This document shows, in pieces, positions 1 through 6,492 of a stretch of DNA of 9,520 nt. Below the pieces are notes generated by a model. That model worked only from the letters and a program-made list of their open reading frames with translations, searched no databases and was not told the origin of the DNA. How positions within the stretch are numbered: position 1 is the first letter of the stretch; each line of letters starts with the position of its first letter. The translations under genes and the position numbers were made by a program. Source of the DNA: an uncultured Oscillospiraceae bacterium (GTDB lineage: Bacteria; Bacillota_A; Clostridia; Oscillospirales; Oscillospiraceae); contig CANRMG010000063.1 of the NCBI GenBank assembly GCA_947631675.1, positions 1-9,520 of the forward strand, given 5' to 3'.

Positions 1-1
1 C

Positions 2-121
2 GGGATGGGCGACATGATGGGCGGCGACGCGGCCTGCAACCTGTGCCAGAACCTGATCTGCGCGGACTGCTGCTGCGAGATGTGCGGCGGGAACCTGATC
101 CCCTGTATCGGCTGCCGGTGA
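2..121 (+). CDS. 3' end of an unidentified protein with a cysteine-rich C-terminal tail (partial)
   Basis: An open frame runs in from the left edge and stops at TGA 119-121, one base before the next gene's ATG. The visible 39 residues start with a Gly/Met/Asp-rich stretch (GMGDMMGGDAA) and continue into a tail with nine cysteines, including a CCC run and CxxC pairs (CNLC, CIGC). Such spacing suggests metal binding (zinc or iron-sulfur) or a disulfide-rich end, but that is inference. I do not recognise the family, and the start and main domain lie outside the window. Its tight junction with the following membrane-protein gene makes co-transcription likely. That the frame is coding is supported by the non-random Cys pattern and the abutting stop and start codons. 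Confidence 0.6.
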   Translation, partial: GMGDMMGGDAACNLCQNLICADCCCEMCGGNLIPCIGCR

Positions 122-122
122 G

Positions 123-626
123 ATGAAGAGCGGGACGAAGCGGCTGGCGAGGCTGGCCATACTGACGGCGCTGGGCACGGTGCTGTTAGTGCTGGGGTCG
201 GTGCTGCCCACGGGACGGCTGGCGCTGATCGCGCTGTCGAGCCTGGCGGTGTGCGTGGCGCTGATGATGTACGGGATAAAGTGGTCCCTGGTGGTATTCG
301 CCCTGACGGCGGCGCTGGGCGCGCTGCTGTTTCCCGGGGCGTCGGCCATCATGTATATCGCCTTCTTTGGGTATTATCCCATCGCCAAGAGCCTTTTTGA
401 GCGGCTGCATAAGCTATGGCAGGTGTGGGCGTGCAAATTCGCCTTGTATACCCTCGCCTTCGTCGTATACTGGCTTTTGGCCAGGGCCGTGTTCACCTTC
501 ACCGGCGGTGAGCTTGCCTGGTATATACTCTATCCGCTGGGAGCGGTGGTGTTCTGGCTGTATGACCAGGCATATTCCTCTCTCATCCGGTTCTATATCG
601 TGAAGATCGCGAGGTACTTTGAATGA
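123..626 (+). CDS. Small polytopic membrane protein of unknown function
   Basis: This 167-residue protein is mostly hydrophobic. About six membrane segments can be seen, near residues 8-28, 33-50, 54-71, 73-90, 103-124 and 131-150. A basic N-terminus (KSGTKRLAR) would sit in the cytoplasm. A short aromatic/Gly stretch (FFGYYP, about 81-86) precedes a charged loop, and the tail ends in basic and aromatic residues. Size and segment count are reminiscent of ECF-transporter S components or DUF2232-like proteins, but no decisive motif is visible, so no function is assigned. The ATG lies one base after the upstream stop and has no strong ribosome binding site, suggesting coupling to upstream translation. 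Its last four bases (ATGA) overlap the start of yicC. Confidence 0.8.
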   Translation: MKSGTKRLARLAILTALGTVLLVLGSVLPTGRLALIALSSLAVCVALMMYGIKWSLVVFALTAALGALLFPGASAIMYIAFFGYYPIAKSLFERLHKLWQVWACKFALYTLAFVVYWLLARAVFTFTGGELAWYILYPLGAVVFWLYDQAYSSLIRFYIVKIARYFE

Positions 627-1501
627 TCAAAAGCATGACCGGCTACGGCGGGGCGAAGGGCGAGAAGGATGCCATCGCCGTGACGGCGGAGTTGAAGAGC
701 GTCAACAACCGGTATCTGGACGTATCGGTGCGCCTGCCCAAGAGCTGCCTGTTCGCCGAGGAGGCGGTGCGCGCCGCCGTGGCGGGCCGCATCAGCCGGG
801 GCAAGGTGGATGTGTTCATCACGGTGGACACCTCCCAGGCGGAGCAGGCCGTCATCCGGGTCAACGACAACCTGGCGGAGGCCTATCTGAAAGCCGTCCG
901 GGACACAGCGGAGAAATACGGCCTGGACGGCGATATAAGCGCCCTGAGCCTGGTGCGGTTCCCGGAGGTGCTGTCCACCGATAAGACCGACATCGGGCGG
1001 GACGCGGTGGCCGGCGCCATCGGCGAGGTGCTCGCCCAGGCGCTGGAGGAGTTCGACGCCATGCGCACCCGGGAGGGGGAGAAGCTCCGCCAGGACATAG
1101 AGGGCAAGCTCTGCACCCTGGAGGCCATGGTGGCGAAGATCGAGCAGCGCTCTCCCCAGACCGTGACGGAGTACCGGGAAAAGCTGCTGGCCCACATGAA
1201 GGATGTGCTGGCGGACGCCGCCGTGGACGAGAGCCGCATCCTTCAGGAGGCGGCCATATATGCGGATAAGGTGGCTGTGGACGAGGAGATGGTGCGGCTG
1301 AAGAGCCATATCTCCCAGTTCCGGCTGCTGCTGGCAGCCGGCTCCCCCGTGGGCCGGAAGCTGGATTTCCTGGTCCAGGAGATGAACCGGGAGGCCAACA
1401 CCACCGGCTCCAAATGCGCCGACAGCGATATTGCCCGGACCGTCATCGACATGAAGGCGGAGCTGGAGAAGATACGCGAGCAGATACAGAATATGGAGTG
1501 A
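623..1501 (+). CDS. yicC: YicC/YloC family endoribonuclease
   Basis: The 292-residue product matches the YicC/YloC family in length and at both ends. It opens with the family signature MIKSMTGYG, followed by a segment typical of the YicC N-terminal domain (ELKSVNNRYLD, about residues 24-34). The C-terminal DUF1732-type part carries the MNREANTTGSK motif from residue 254 and a final charged helix. Family members E. coli YicC and B. subtilis YloC are reported to be endoribonucleases acting in RNA turnover; that is family knowledge. The start overlaps the stop of the membrane-protein gene as ATGA, with GAGG at 611-614 as a well-spaced ribosome binding site. A gap of six bases separates it from remA, as in the Bacillus yloC-remA-gmk order. 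Confidence 0.95.
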   Translation: MIKSMTGYGGAKGEKDAIAVTAELKSVNNRYLDVSVRLPKSCLFAEEAVRAAVAGRISRGKVDVFITVDTSQAEQAVIRVNDNLAEAYLKAVRDTAEKYGLDGDISALSLVRFPEVLSTDKTDIGRDAVAGAIGEVLAQALEEFDAMRTREGEKLRQDIEGKLCTLEAMVAKIEQRSPQTVTEYREKLLAHMKDVLADAAVDESRILQEAAIYADKVAVDEEMVRLKSHISQFRLLLAAGSPVGRKLDFLVQEMNREANTTGSKCADSDIARTVIDMKAELEKIREQIQNME

Positions 1502-1507
1502 GGCGCG

Positions 1508-1762
1508 ATGGAGCTGGTCAGTATCGGATTTGGAAGCTTCGTGGCCGCAGATAAGATCGTGGCCGCGGTGGAGCCGGAGTCCAATCCCATCAAGCGGGTC
1601 ATATCCCAGGCCCGGGAGGCGGGCCGGCTGGTGGACGCCACCTACGGCCGAAAGACCGAGGCTGTGCTCATCATGGAAAGCGGCCATGTGATCCTCTCGC
1701 CCGCGGCTCCCGGGGAGCTGGCCGGGCGGTTGAAGCAGGAGGGAGGCGGCGTCCATGGCTGA
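1508..1762 (+). CDS. remA: RemA-family DNA-binding regulator (DUF370)
   Basis: This 84-residue protein has the RemA/DUF370 signature: an IGFGSFVAADKI start, then ESNPIKRVI, DATYGRKTEAV and HVILSP. In B. subtilis RemA is an oligomeric DNA-binding protein that activates matrix (biofilm) and osmoprotection genes. In other Clostridia the regulon is largely unknown. By alignment from memory, the B. subtilis DNA-contact residues R18, R50 and R51 correspond here to K16, R48 and K49, so charge is kept at all three. GGAG at 1495-1498, inside the end of yicC, gives a nine-base spacing to the ATG. The last eight bases overlap gmk, and the C-terminus (KQEGGGVHG) is encoded over the gmk ribosome binding site and start. 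Confidence 0.93.
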   Translation: MELVSIGFGSFVAADKIVAAVEPESNPIKRVISQAREAGRLVDATYGRKTEAVLIMESGHVILSPAAPGELAGRLKQEGGGVHG

Positions 1763-2366
1763 GAAAGGACTGCTGATCGTGCTGTCCGGCCCCTCCGGGG
1801 CGGGCAAGAGCACCGTCATCGCCGCGCTCATGCGCCTGCGCTCGGACATCCGCTTTTCCGTGTCCGCCACCACCAGGGCCCCGCGGCCCGGTGAGGAGGA
1901 CGGGGTGGATTACTTCTTCCGCACCCATGAGGAATTCGCCCGCATGATCGACGAGGGCGCTTTTTTAGAGCACGCGGAGTATGTAGGGAACTGCTACGGC
2001 ACCCCCGCGGGACCTGTGGACGAGCGGCTGGCGGAGGGCTGGAACGTGCTTCTGGACATCGAGGTCCAGGGGGCGGAGCAGGTCATCGGAAAGCGGCCCG
2101 ACGCCGTGAGCGTATTTCTGGCGCCGCCCAGCCTCCGGGAGCTGGAGCGCCGGCTCCGCGGCCGGGGCACCGACACGGAGGAGAAGATCCTGGGCCGCCT
2201 GGAGACGGCCAGGCGGGAATGCGCCCTGGCCCATAACTATACCTACATCGTCGTCAACGACGACACGGAAACTGCCGCCCGGCAGCTGGACGCCATCATC
2301 ACGGCGGAGGCCTGCCGCAGCGGACGGAAACTTGAATCTATGGCAAAAGGAGAACTGTTATCATGA
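1755..2366 (+). CDS. gmk: Guanylate kinase
   Basis: The enzyme phosphorylates GMP to GDP using ATP and is needed for guanine nucleotide synthesis and recycling in the cytoplasm. The 203-residue product has normal family length. The P-loop GPSGAGKST is at residues 12-20. The GMP-binding region follows, with SATTRAPRPGE (S37, T39, R41, R44) and VDYFF at 51-55. GMP-site residues E72 and Y81 (in YGT) are present. The lid region is Arg-rich (ELERRLRGRGTDTEE), and the late segment has the usual YIVVND motif. The chosen ATG has a purine-rich site at 1737-1746 (AGGAGGGAGG) and overlaps remA by eight bases. The stop overlaps the rpoZ start as ATGA. No anomalies were seen. Confidence 0.97.
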   Translation: MAEKGLLIVLSGPSGAGKSTVIAALMRLRSDIRFSVSATTRAPRPGEEDGVDYFFRTHEEFARMIDEGAFLEHAEYVGNCYGTPAGPVDERLAEGWNVLLDIEVQGAEQVIGKRPDAVSVFLAPPSLRELERRLRGRGTDTEEKILGRLETARRECALAHNYTYIVVNDDTETAARQLDAIITAEACRSGRKLESMAKGELLS

Positions 2367-2581
2367 TGCTCTATCCCCCCGTAGCCGACCTGGTGGACAA
2401 GGTCGGCAGCCGTTATGCCCTCATCAATCTGGTGGCCAAGCGGGCCCGTGCCATCTCCGCCGAAGCGGAGAGCACCGGGGAGTCCCTGACGAAAAAGCCC
2501 GTGTCCGCCGCCATCGACGAGGTATACACCGGCAAGCTGACCGTAAACACCGGCGACAACAGCGCCGACGAAGAGGTGTAA
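2363..2581 (+). CDS. rpoZ: DNA-directed RNA polymerase omega subunit
   Basis: Omega helps fold and recruit the beta-prime subunit during RNA polymerase assembly. The 72-residue protein contains the family's core signature RYALINLVAKRAR at residues 17-29, followed by the KKPVSAAIDEVYTGKL segment that typifies Firmicutes omega, and an acidic tail. Its place directly after gmk is the usual one. The start ATG at 2363 overlaps the gmk stop as ATGA, with AAAAGGAG at 2345-2352 ten bases upstream. A second in-frame ATG at 2366 follows immediately, so the true start could be one residue later. Length is typical for clostridial omega. Confidence 0.95.
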   Translation: MMLYPPVADLVDKVGSRYALINLVAKRARAISAEAESTGESLTKKPVSAAIDEVYTGKLTVNTGDNSADEEV

Positions 2582-2591
2582 GGATCCCGGC

Positions 2592-4835
2592 ATGAGCAGT
2601 ACGACGGCCCGGATCGCCGTGGCGGACGTGACATACTGGGTGGACCGGCCGTATACCTATGCCGTGCCGGAAAAGCTGGCAGGCCGGGTCCGGCCGGGCG
2701 TCCGTGTGGCCGTGCCCTTTGGGGGCAGCCGCCCCCGGGAGGGCGTGGTGCTGGCCATGGGCGGCCAGACCGACAGGAAGCTGAAAAACGTCTTGGATGT
2801 GCTGGACGAGGAGCCGCTTTTGAGCGACACCCAGCTGAAGCTGGCCCTATGGATGCGGGAGCGGTTTTTCTGCACGATCATGGATGCGGTGCGGGCCATG
2901 CTCCCGGCGGGGCTGTGGTACAACGTCTGGCCTGTGTATCTGCTGGCCGAGGGCATGGGACCCGACGAGGCATACGCCATGGCGAAGGGGGCCGGCGAGA
3001 AGCTGGTGCTGGACGCGGTGAACGGCCACGGCGGCCGGTGCGAACTGGCCGACATTGAGGCGGTGTTCGGCGCGAAGAACCCGGGGCCCGCCTTGGCATC
3101 CCTGGTGAAAAAGGGAGTCCTCCGTGCGGAGGCGGGCGCCGCCCGCCGGGCGGGGGACAAGACCATCCTGCAGGCGGAGCTGGCCGTGAGTCCCGATGAG
3201 GCGCTTCGGGCGGCGGAGAAGTCCGGCCGCGCCGTGCGCCAGGGGGCTGTGCTGCGCGTTCTTGCCGAACTTGGCCATGCCAGCGTGGCGGACATATGCT
3301 ACTTCACCGGCGCGGGCCGGGACGCGGTGAAACGGCTCTCGGAGAAGGGGCTGGTGTCCCTGTCCCGCCGGGAGATATACCGCCGGCCGGAGGACTGCCG
3401 GGGCGGGGCGGAGAGACCTCTGCCGGCGCTGAACGTCGAGCAGGAGAAGGCCTTTCGGGGCATCCTGTCCCTGGCGGATGGCGGCGAGGCCCGGGCAGCG
3501 CTTCTTTTCGGCGTCACGGGTAGCGGCAAGACCACTATCTACATCCACCTGATCGATCAGATGCTCCGCCGGGGCAGGTCGGCTATCTTCCTCGTGCCGG
3601 AGATCGCCCTAACGCCCCAGATGCTCCAGACCTTTTCCTCCTATTTCGGCGACAGCATCGCCGTGCTCCATTCGTCCCTTTCCATGGGCGAGCGCTACGA
3701 TGAGTACAAGCGCATCCGCGCCGGGGACGCCCGGGTGGTCATCGGCACCCGCAGCGCCGTGTTTGCGCCGGTGTCGGACCTGGGTATCATCATCATGGAC
3801 GAGGAGCAGGAGGATACCTACAAATCCGAGAACAGTCCCCGGTATCACGCTCGGGACGTGGCAAAGTTCCTCTGCGCCCGGTCTAAAGCCCTTCTGGTGC
3901 TGGGCAGCGCCACGCCGGACGTGTCCAGCCGGTACTGGGCCGAGACGGGGCGGTACAGCTTTTTCACCCTGCCCCATCGCTACAACGCCATGCAGCTGCC
4001 CACGGTGCAGATCGCGGACATGCGGCAGGAGCTGAAGGCCGGCAACGGCGGAAGCATCTCCACGCTCCTGCGCCGGGAGATACAGGAAAATCTCGACCGG
4101 GGCGAGCAGTCCATTTTATTCCTCAACCGCCGGGGCGCCAGCAAGCTGGTGGCCTGCGGCGAGTGCGGATACACCTACAAGTGCCCCAACTGCACGGCCT
4201 CGCTCACCTACCACAGCGTGGGCGACCGGCTCATGTGCCACTACTGCGGCCATGTCCAGCGGCTGGACGCCGCCTGCCCCCAGTGCGGCGGGAAGCTCAC
4301 CTTCACCGGCGCTGGGACACAAAAGATCGTCCAGGAACTGGGGGAGATATTCCCGGACGTGCCCGTGCTTCGCATGGACACGGATGCGGTGGCCCCGGTG
4401 GGGAGCCATCGGGCCCTGTTCGAGCAGTTCCGGGCCCAGCGCATCCCCATCCTTGTGGGCACCCAGATGGTGACGAAGGGGCTCAACTTTGAGAACGTGA
4501 CGCTGGTGGGCGTACTGAGCGCCGACCAGAGCCTTTATAGCAGCGACTACAGGGCGGGGGAGCGGACATTTTCTCTCATCACCCAGGTCATCGGCCGCAG
4601 CGGCCGGTTTGAAAAGCCCGGCCGGGCGGTGATCCAGACCTTTACCCCGGCCAACCAAATCATCCTCCAGGCCGCCCGGCAGGACTACGACGGCTTTTAC
4701 GAGGGGGAGATCGCTCTGCGCAGGCTCACGGGCGCGCCGCCCTTCTCCGACCTTTACGTCCTCACCGCCTCCGGCGAGGACGAGAATATGGTGCTCCGCT
4801 GCTGTGGCGACATCGCGGGGAGATGCTGCGCCTGA
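2592..4835 (+). CDS. priA: Primosomal replication-restart helicase PriA, frameshifted near its C-terminus
   Basis: PriA is a 3'-5' superfamily-2 helicase that recognises stalled or collapsed forks and reloads the replisome. The N-terminal DNA-binding part starts around residue 5. The helicase core has Walker A GVTGSGKT (307-314), a DEEQ box at 403-406 (the usual form is DEEH), YHARDVA and GSATP motifs, and motif VI QVIGRSGR (665-672). The inserted zinc domain has eight cysteines: C522, C525, C531, C534, C549, C552, C562 and C565. The frame ends abnormally after 747 residues with RCCA. The missing C-terminal domain is encoded just downstream in another frame and ends at 5041. Restoring one G in the run at 4817-4820 gives a continuous protein of about 816 residues, close to the ~805 of B. 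subtilis PriA. The start has TAAGGAT at 2579-2585 and lies ten bases after rpoZ. Confidence 0.95.
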   Translation: MSSTTARIAVADVTYWVDRPYTYAVPEKLAGRVRPGVRVAVPFGGSRPREGVVLAMGGQTDRKLKNVLDVLDEEPLLSDTQLKLALWMRERFFCTIMDAVRAMLPAGLWYNVWPVYLLAEGMGPDEAYAMAKGAGEKLVLDAVNGHGGRCELADIEAVFGAKNPGPALASLVKKGVLRAEAGAARRAGDKTILQAELAVSPDEALRAAEKSGRAVRQGAVLRVLAELGHASVADICYFTGAGRDAVKRLSEKGLVSLSRREIYRRPEDCRGGAERPLPALNVEQEKAFRGILSLADGGEARAALLFGVTGSGKTTIYIHLIDQMLRRGRSAIFLVPEIALTPQMLQTFSSYFGDSIAVLHSSLSMGERYDEYKRIRAGDARVVIGTRSAVFAPVSDLGIIIMDEEQEDTYKSENSPRYHARDVAKFLCARSKALLVLGSATPDVSSRYWAETGRYSFFTLPHRYNAMQLPTVQIADMRQELKAGNGGSISTLLRREIQENLDRGEQSILFLNRRGASKLVACGECGYTYKCPNCTASLTYHSVGDRLMCHYCGHVQRLDAACPQCGGKLTFTGAGTQKIVQELGEIFPDVPVLRMDTDAVAPVGSHRALFEQFRAQRIPILVGTQMVTKGLNFENVTLVGVLSADQSLYSSDYRAGERTFSLITQVIGRSGRFEKPGRAVIQTFTPANQIILQAARQDYDGFYEGEIALRRLTGAPPFSDLYVLTASGEDENMVLRCCGDIAGRCCA
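4817..4820 (+). other. Frameshift site in priA (run of four G)
   Basis: The zero frame reads GCG GGG AGA TGC and soon stops at 4833-4835. Reading back one base after GGG gives GAG ATG CTG CGC and continues the conserved PriA C-terminus. One extra G in this run would restore the frame exactly. A Gly-tRNA on GGG 4818-4820 could also re-pair with GGG 4817-4819, but there is no canonical X XXY YYZ heptamer. A single-base deletion, real or artefactual, is the simplest explanation. Confidence 0.8.
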
Positions 4836-5041
4836 CCCGGGACATCCCGGGCGCGAAGGTGCTGGGCCCGGCGCCGCTGCCGGTGGCGAAGGTCATGGGC
4901 TCCTGGCGCTACCGGGTGACGGTAAAATGTCCCCCGTCCAGGGAGATACGGGCGGCTGTGGGCCGGGTGCTGCTGCTGGCTAACGACGGAAAACGATACA
5001 GGGGCGTGTCCGTATACGCGGACTTCGATCCCCTGGACTGA
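4820..5041 (+). pseudogene. priA: C-terminal domain of PriA in a shifted frame
   Basis: These bases encode about 73 residues starting E-M-L-R-L-T-R-D and containing VLGPAPLPVAKV and WRYRVTVKC, which match the conserved C-terminal domain of PriA. The domain lies in the frame reached by moving back one base after the GGG codon at 4818-4820. An ATG at 4823 could in principle start a separate 72-residue product. However, the purine run GGGGAG directly abuts it, leaving no room for a proper ribosome binding site, so independent translation seems unlikely. This is best read as the tail of the same gene separated by a one-base deletion, a sequencing or assembly error at a short homopolymer, or less likely ribosomal frameshifting. 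The stop at 5039-5041 lies 12 bases before def. Confidence 0.88.
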
Positions 5042-5053
5042 CAGGAGATATAT

Positions 5054-5575
5054 ATGGCTCTTAGGAACATATTGAAACAGGGGGACGAGACGCTCACGAA
5101 GCGCTGCCGTCCCGTCACGGACTTCAACGAGCGCCTGCACACCCTCTTGGACGACATGGCTGAGACCATGATGAGCGCCAACGGAGTGGGTCTGGCCGCG
5201 CCCCAGGTGGGCATCCTTCGCCGGGCGGTGGTGGTGTTGGAGACCAACGTGCCCGAGGGGGAGCCGGAGAAGATCATCGAGCTCATCAACCCCGAGATTT
5301 TGGCGTCTGACGGCGAGCAGACCGGCCCGGAGGGATGCCTCTCCGTGCCGGGGGACTACGGCATGGTGACCCGGCCTTCCCATGTGAAGGTCAGAGCCCA
5401 GGACCGGTATGGGGAGTGGTTCGAGGCTGAAGGCGTGGGCCTGACGGCCCGGGCCTTCTGCCACGAGATCGACCACTTGGACGGACATATGTTCACGGAG
5501 CTGTGCGACCATATCCTGACGGATGAGGAGCTGGAGGCCTATTATGCCGCCCAGCAGGAGGACCAGGACGAATGA
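5054..5575 (+). CDS. def: Peptide deformylase
   Basis: The enzyme removes the formyl group from the N-terminal Met of nascent proteins at the ribosome exit. The 173-residue product contains the three family motifs: GVGLAAPQVG (44-53), EGCLSVPG (93-100) and HEIDHLDG (137-144). C95, H137 and H141 are the metal ligands, E138 is the catalytic acid, and Q51 lies in motif 1. The acidic tail (EEDQDE-like) is not unusual. The ATG follows AGGAG at 5043-5047 with six-base spacing, only 12 bases after the priA tail. The stop overlaps the fmt start as ATGA. Pairing with fmt places the two halves of the formyl-Met cycle under one control. Confidence 0.97.
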   Translation: MALRNILKQGDETLTKRCRPVTDFNERLHTLLDDMAETMMSANGVGLAAPQVGILRRAVVVLETNVPEGEPEKIIELINPEILASDGEQTGPEGCLSVPGDYGMVTRPSHVKVRAQDRYGEWFEAEGVGLTARAFCHEIDHLDGHMFTELCDHILTDEELEAYYAAQQEDQDE

Positions 5576-6492
5576 GGGTCGTGTTCATGGGCACGCCGGA
5601 TTTTGCCGCCTGCTCCCTGGAAAAGCTGCTGGCCGAGGGCTTTGACGTATGCGGCGTATTCTGCCAGCCCGACAAGCCCCGGGACCGGGGCCATAAGCTG
5701 GCGCCCTGCGCCGTGAAGCAGACGGCCCAGGCGGCGGGTATCCCCGTATATCAGCCGGAAAAGCTTCGGGACGGCACGGCCCTGGCCATATTGAAGGACC
5801 TTAAGCCAGACGTCATCGTGGTGGTGGCCTACGGGCGCATCATCCCCGACGACATCCTGGCCCTGCCGGAATACGGCTGCATTAACGTCCACGGTTCCCT
5901 GCTGCCCAAGTACCGGGGCAGCGCCCCCATTCAGCGGGCGGTGCTGAACGGCGAAGCCGTTACCGGCGTCACCACTATGTACCTCTCCGCCGGCATGGAC
6001 GAGGGGGATATGATATATACCGCCGAGACGGCCATCGGCGAGAGGGAGACCAGCGGCGAGCTTTTTGACCGGCTGGCCCCCATGGGCGCGGAGCTTCTGG
6101 TAAAGACCCTGCGGGACATCGAGGCCGGCACGGCCCCAAGGGTGTCCCAGGACGGGAGCTTGGCCACCTATGCGCCGCCCCTGAAAAAGGAAGAATCCCC
6201 TGTGGACTGGACAAAGCCGGTCCGAATGGTGTTGAAGCACATCTACGGTATGCAGCCCTGGCCCTGCGCCACGGCGGAGCTGGGCGGGAGCGCCTTCAAG
6301 CTCTTCGCCGGCGAGGCTACGGGCAGGCGGTCCGATAAAACGCCCGGCACAGTGATCTCCGCCGGAAAGGCGGGCATCGAGGTGGTCTGCGGCGGGGGGG
6401 AGACCCTGCTCGTCACCGAACTGCAGGCCGCCGGCGGCAAGCGCATGGCCGCGGGAGCCTGGCTTTTGGGCCATCTCATGGAGGTCCGGTAA
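5572..6492 (+). CDS. fmt: Methionyl-tRNA formyltransferase
   Basis: The enzyme transfers a formyl group from 10-formyl-tetrahydrofolate to Met-tRNA(fMet), making the initiator for bacterial translation. The 306-residue product begins MRVVFMGTPDFA, the standard family start. The folate and catalytic region contains INVHGSLLPKYRG, with N105 and H107, followed by D143 in the MDEGDM segment; these are the catalytic Asn/His/Asp set. The C-terminal tRNA-binding domain begins around residue 205 (ESPVDWTKP, then YGMQPWP). The start codon has AGGAGG at 5556-5561, ten bases upstream, and overlaps def by four bases. The stop codon shares its last base with the rsmB ATG (TAATG). The length is normal and the frame is intact. 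Confidence 0.97.
   Translation: MRVVFMGTPDFAACSLEKLLAEGFDVCGVFCQPDKPRDRGHKLAPCAVKQTAQAAGIPVYQPEKLRDGTALAILKDLKPDVIVVVAYGRIIPDDILALPEYGCINVHGSLLPKYRGSAPIQRAVLNGEAVTGVTTMYLSAGMDEGDMIYTAETAIGERETSGELFDRLAPMGAELLVKTLRDIEAGTAPRVSQDGSLATYAPPLKKEESPVDWTKPVRMVLKHIYGMQPWPCATAELGGSAFKLFAGEATGRRSDKTPGTVISAGKAGIEVVCGGGETLLVTELQAAGGKRMAAGAWLLGHLMEVR

Noticed and set aside
593..1873. Long minus-strand open frame of 426 codons opposite yicC, remA and gmk
   Set aside because: It is antisense to three well-recognised genes, its composition is His/Leu/Gly-rich as expected from GC-rich shadow frames, and it shows no family motif.
3700..4035. Plus-strand 111-codon frame inside priA
   Set aside because: It is a Pro/Ser/Arg/Cys-rich alternate-frame translation of the helicase core with no motifs.
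4823..5041. A separate small gene of 72 codons after priA
   Set aside because: Its sequence is the PriA C-terminal domain and its ATG lacks a spaced ribosome binding site, so it is better explained as the frameshifted tail of priA.
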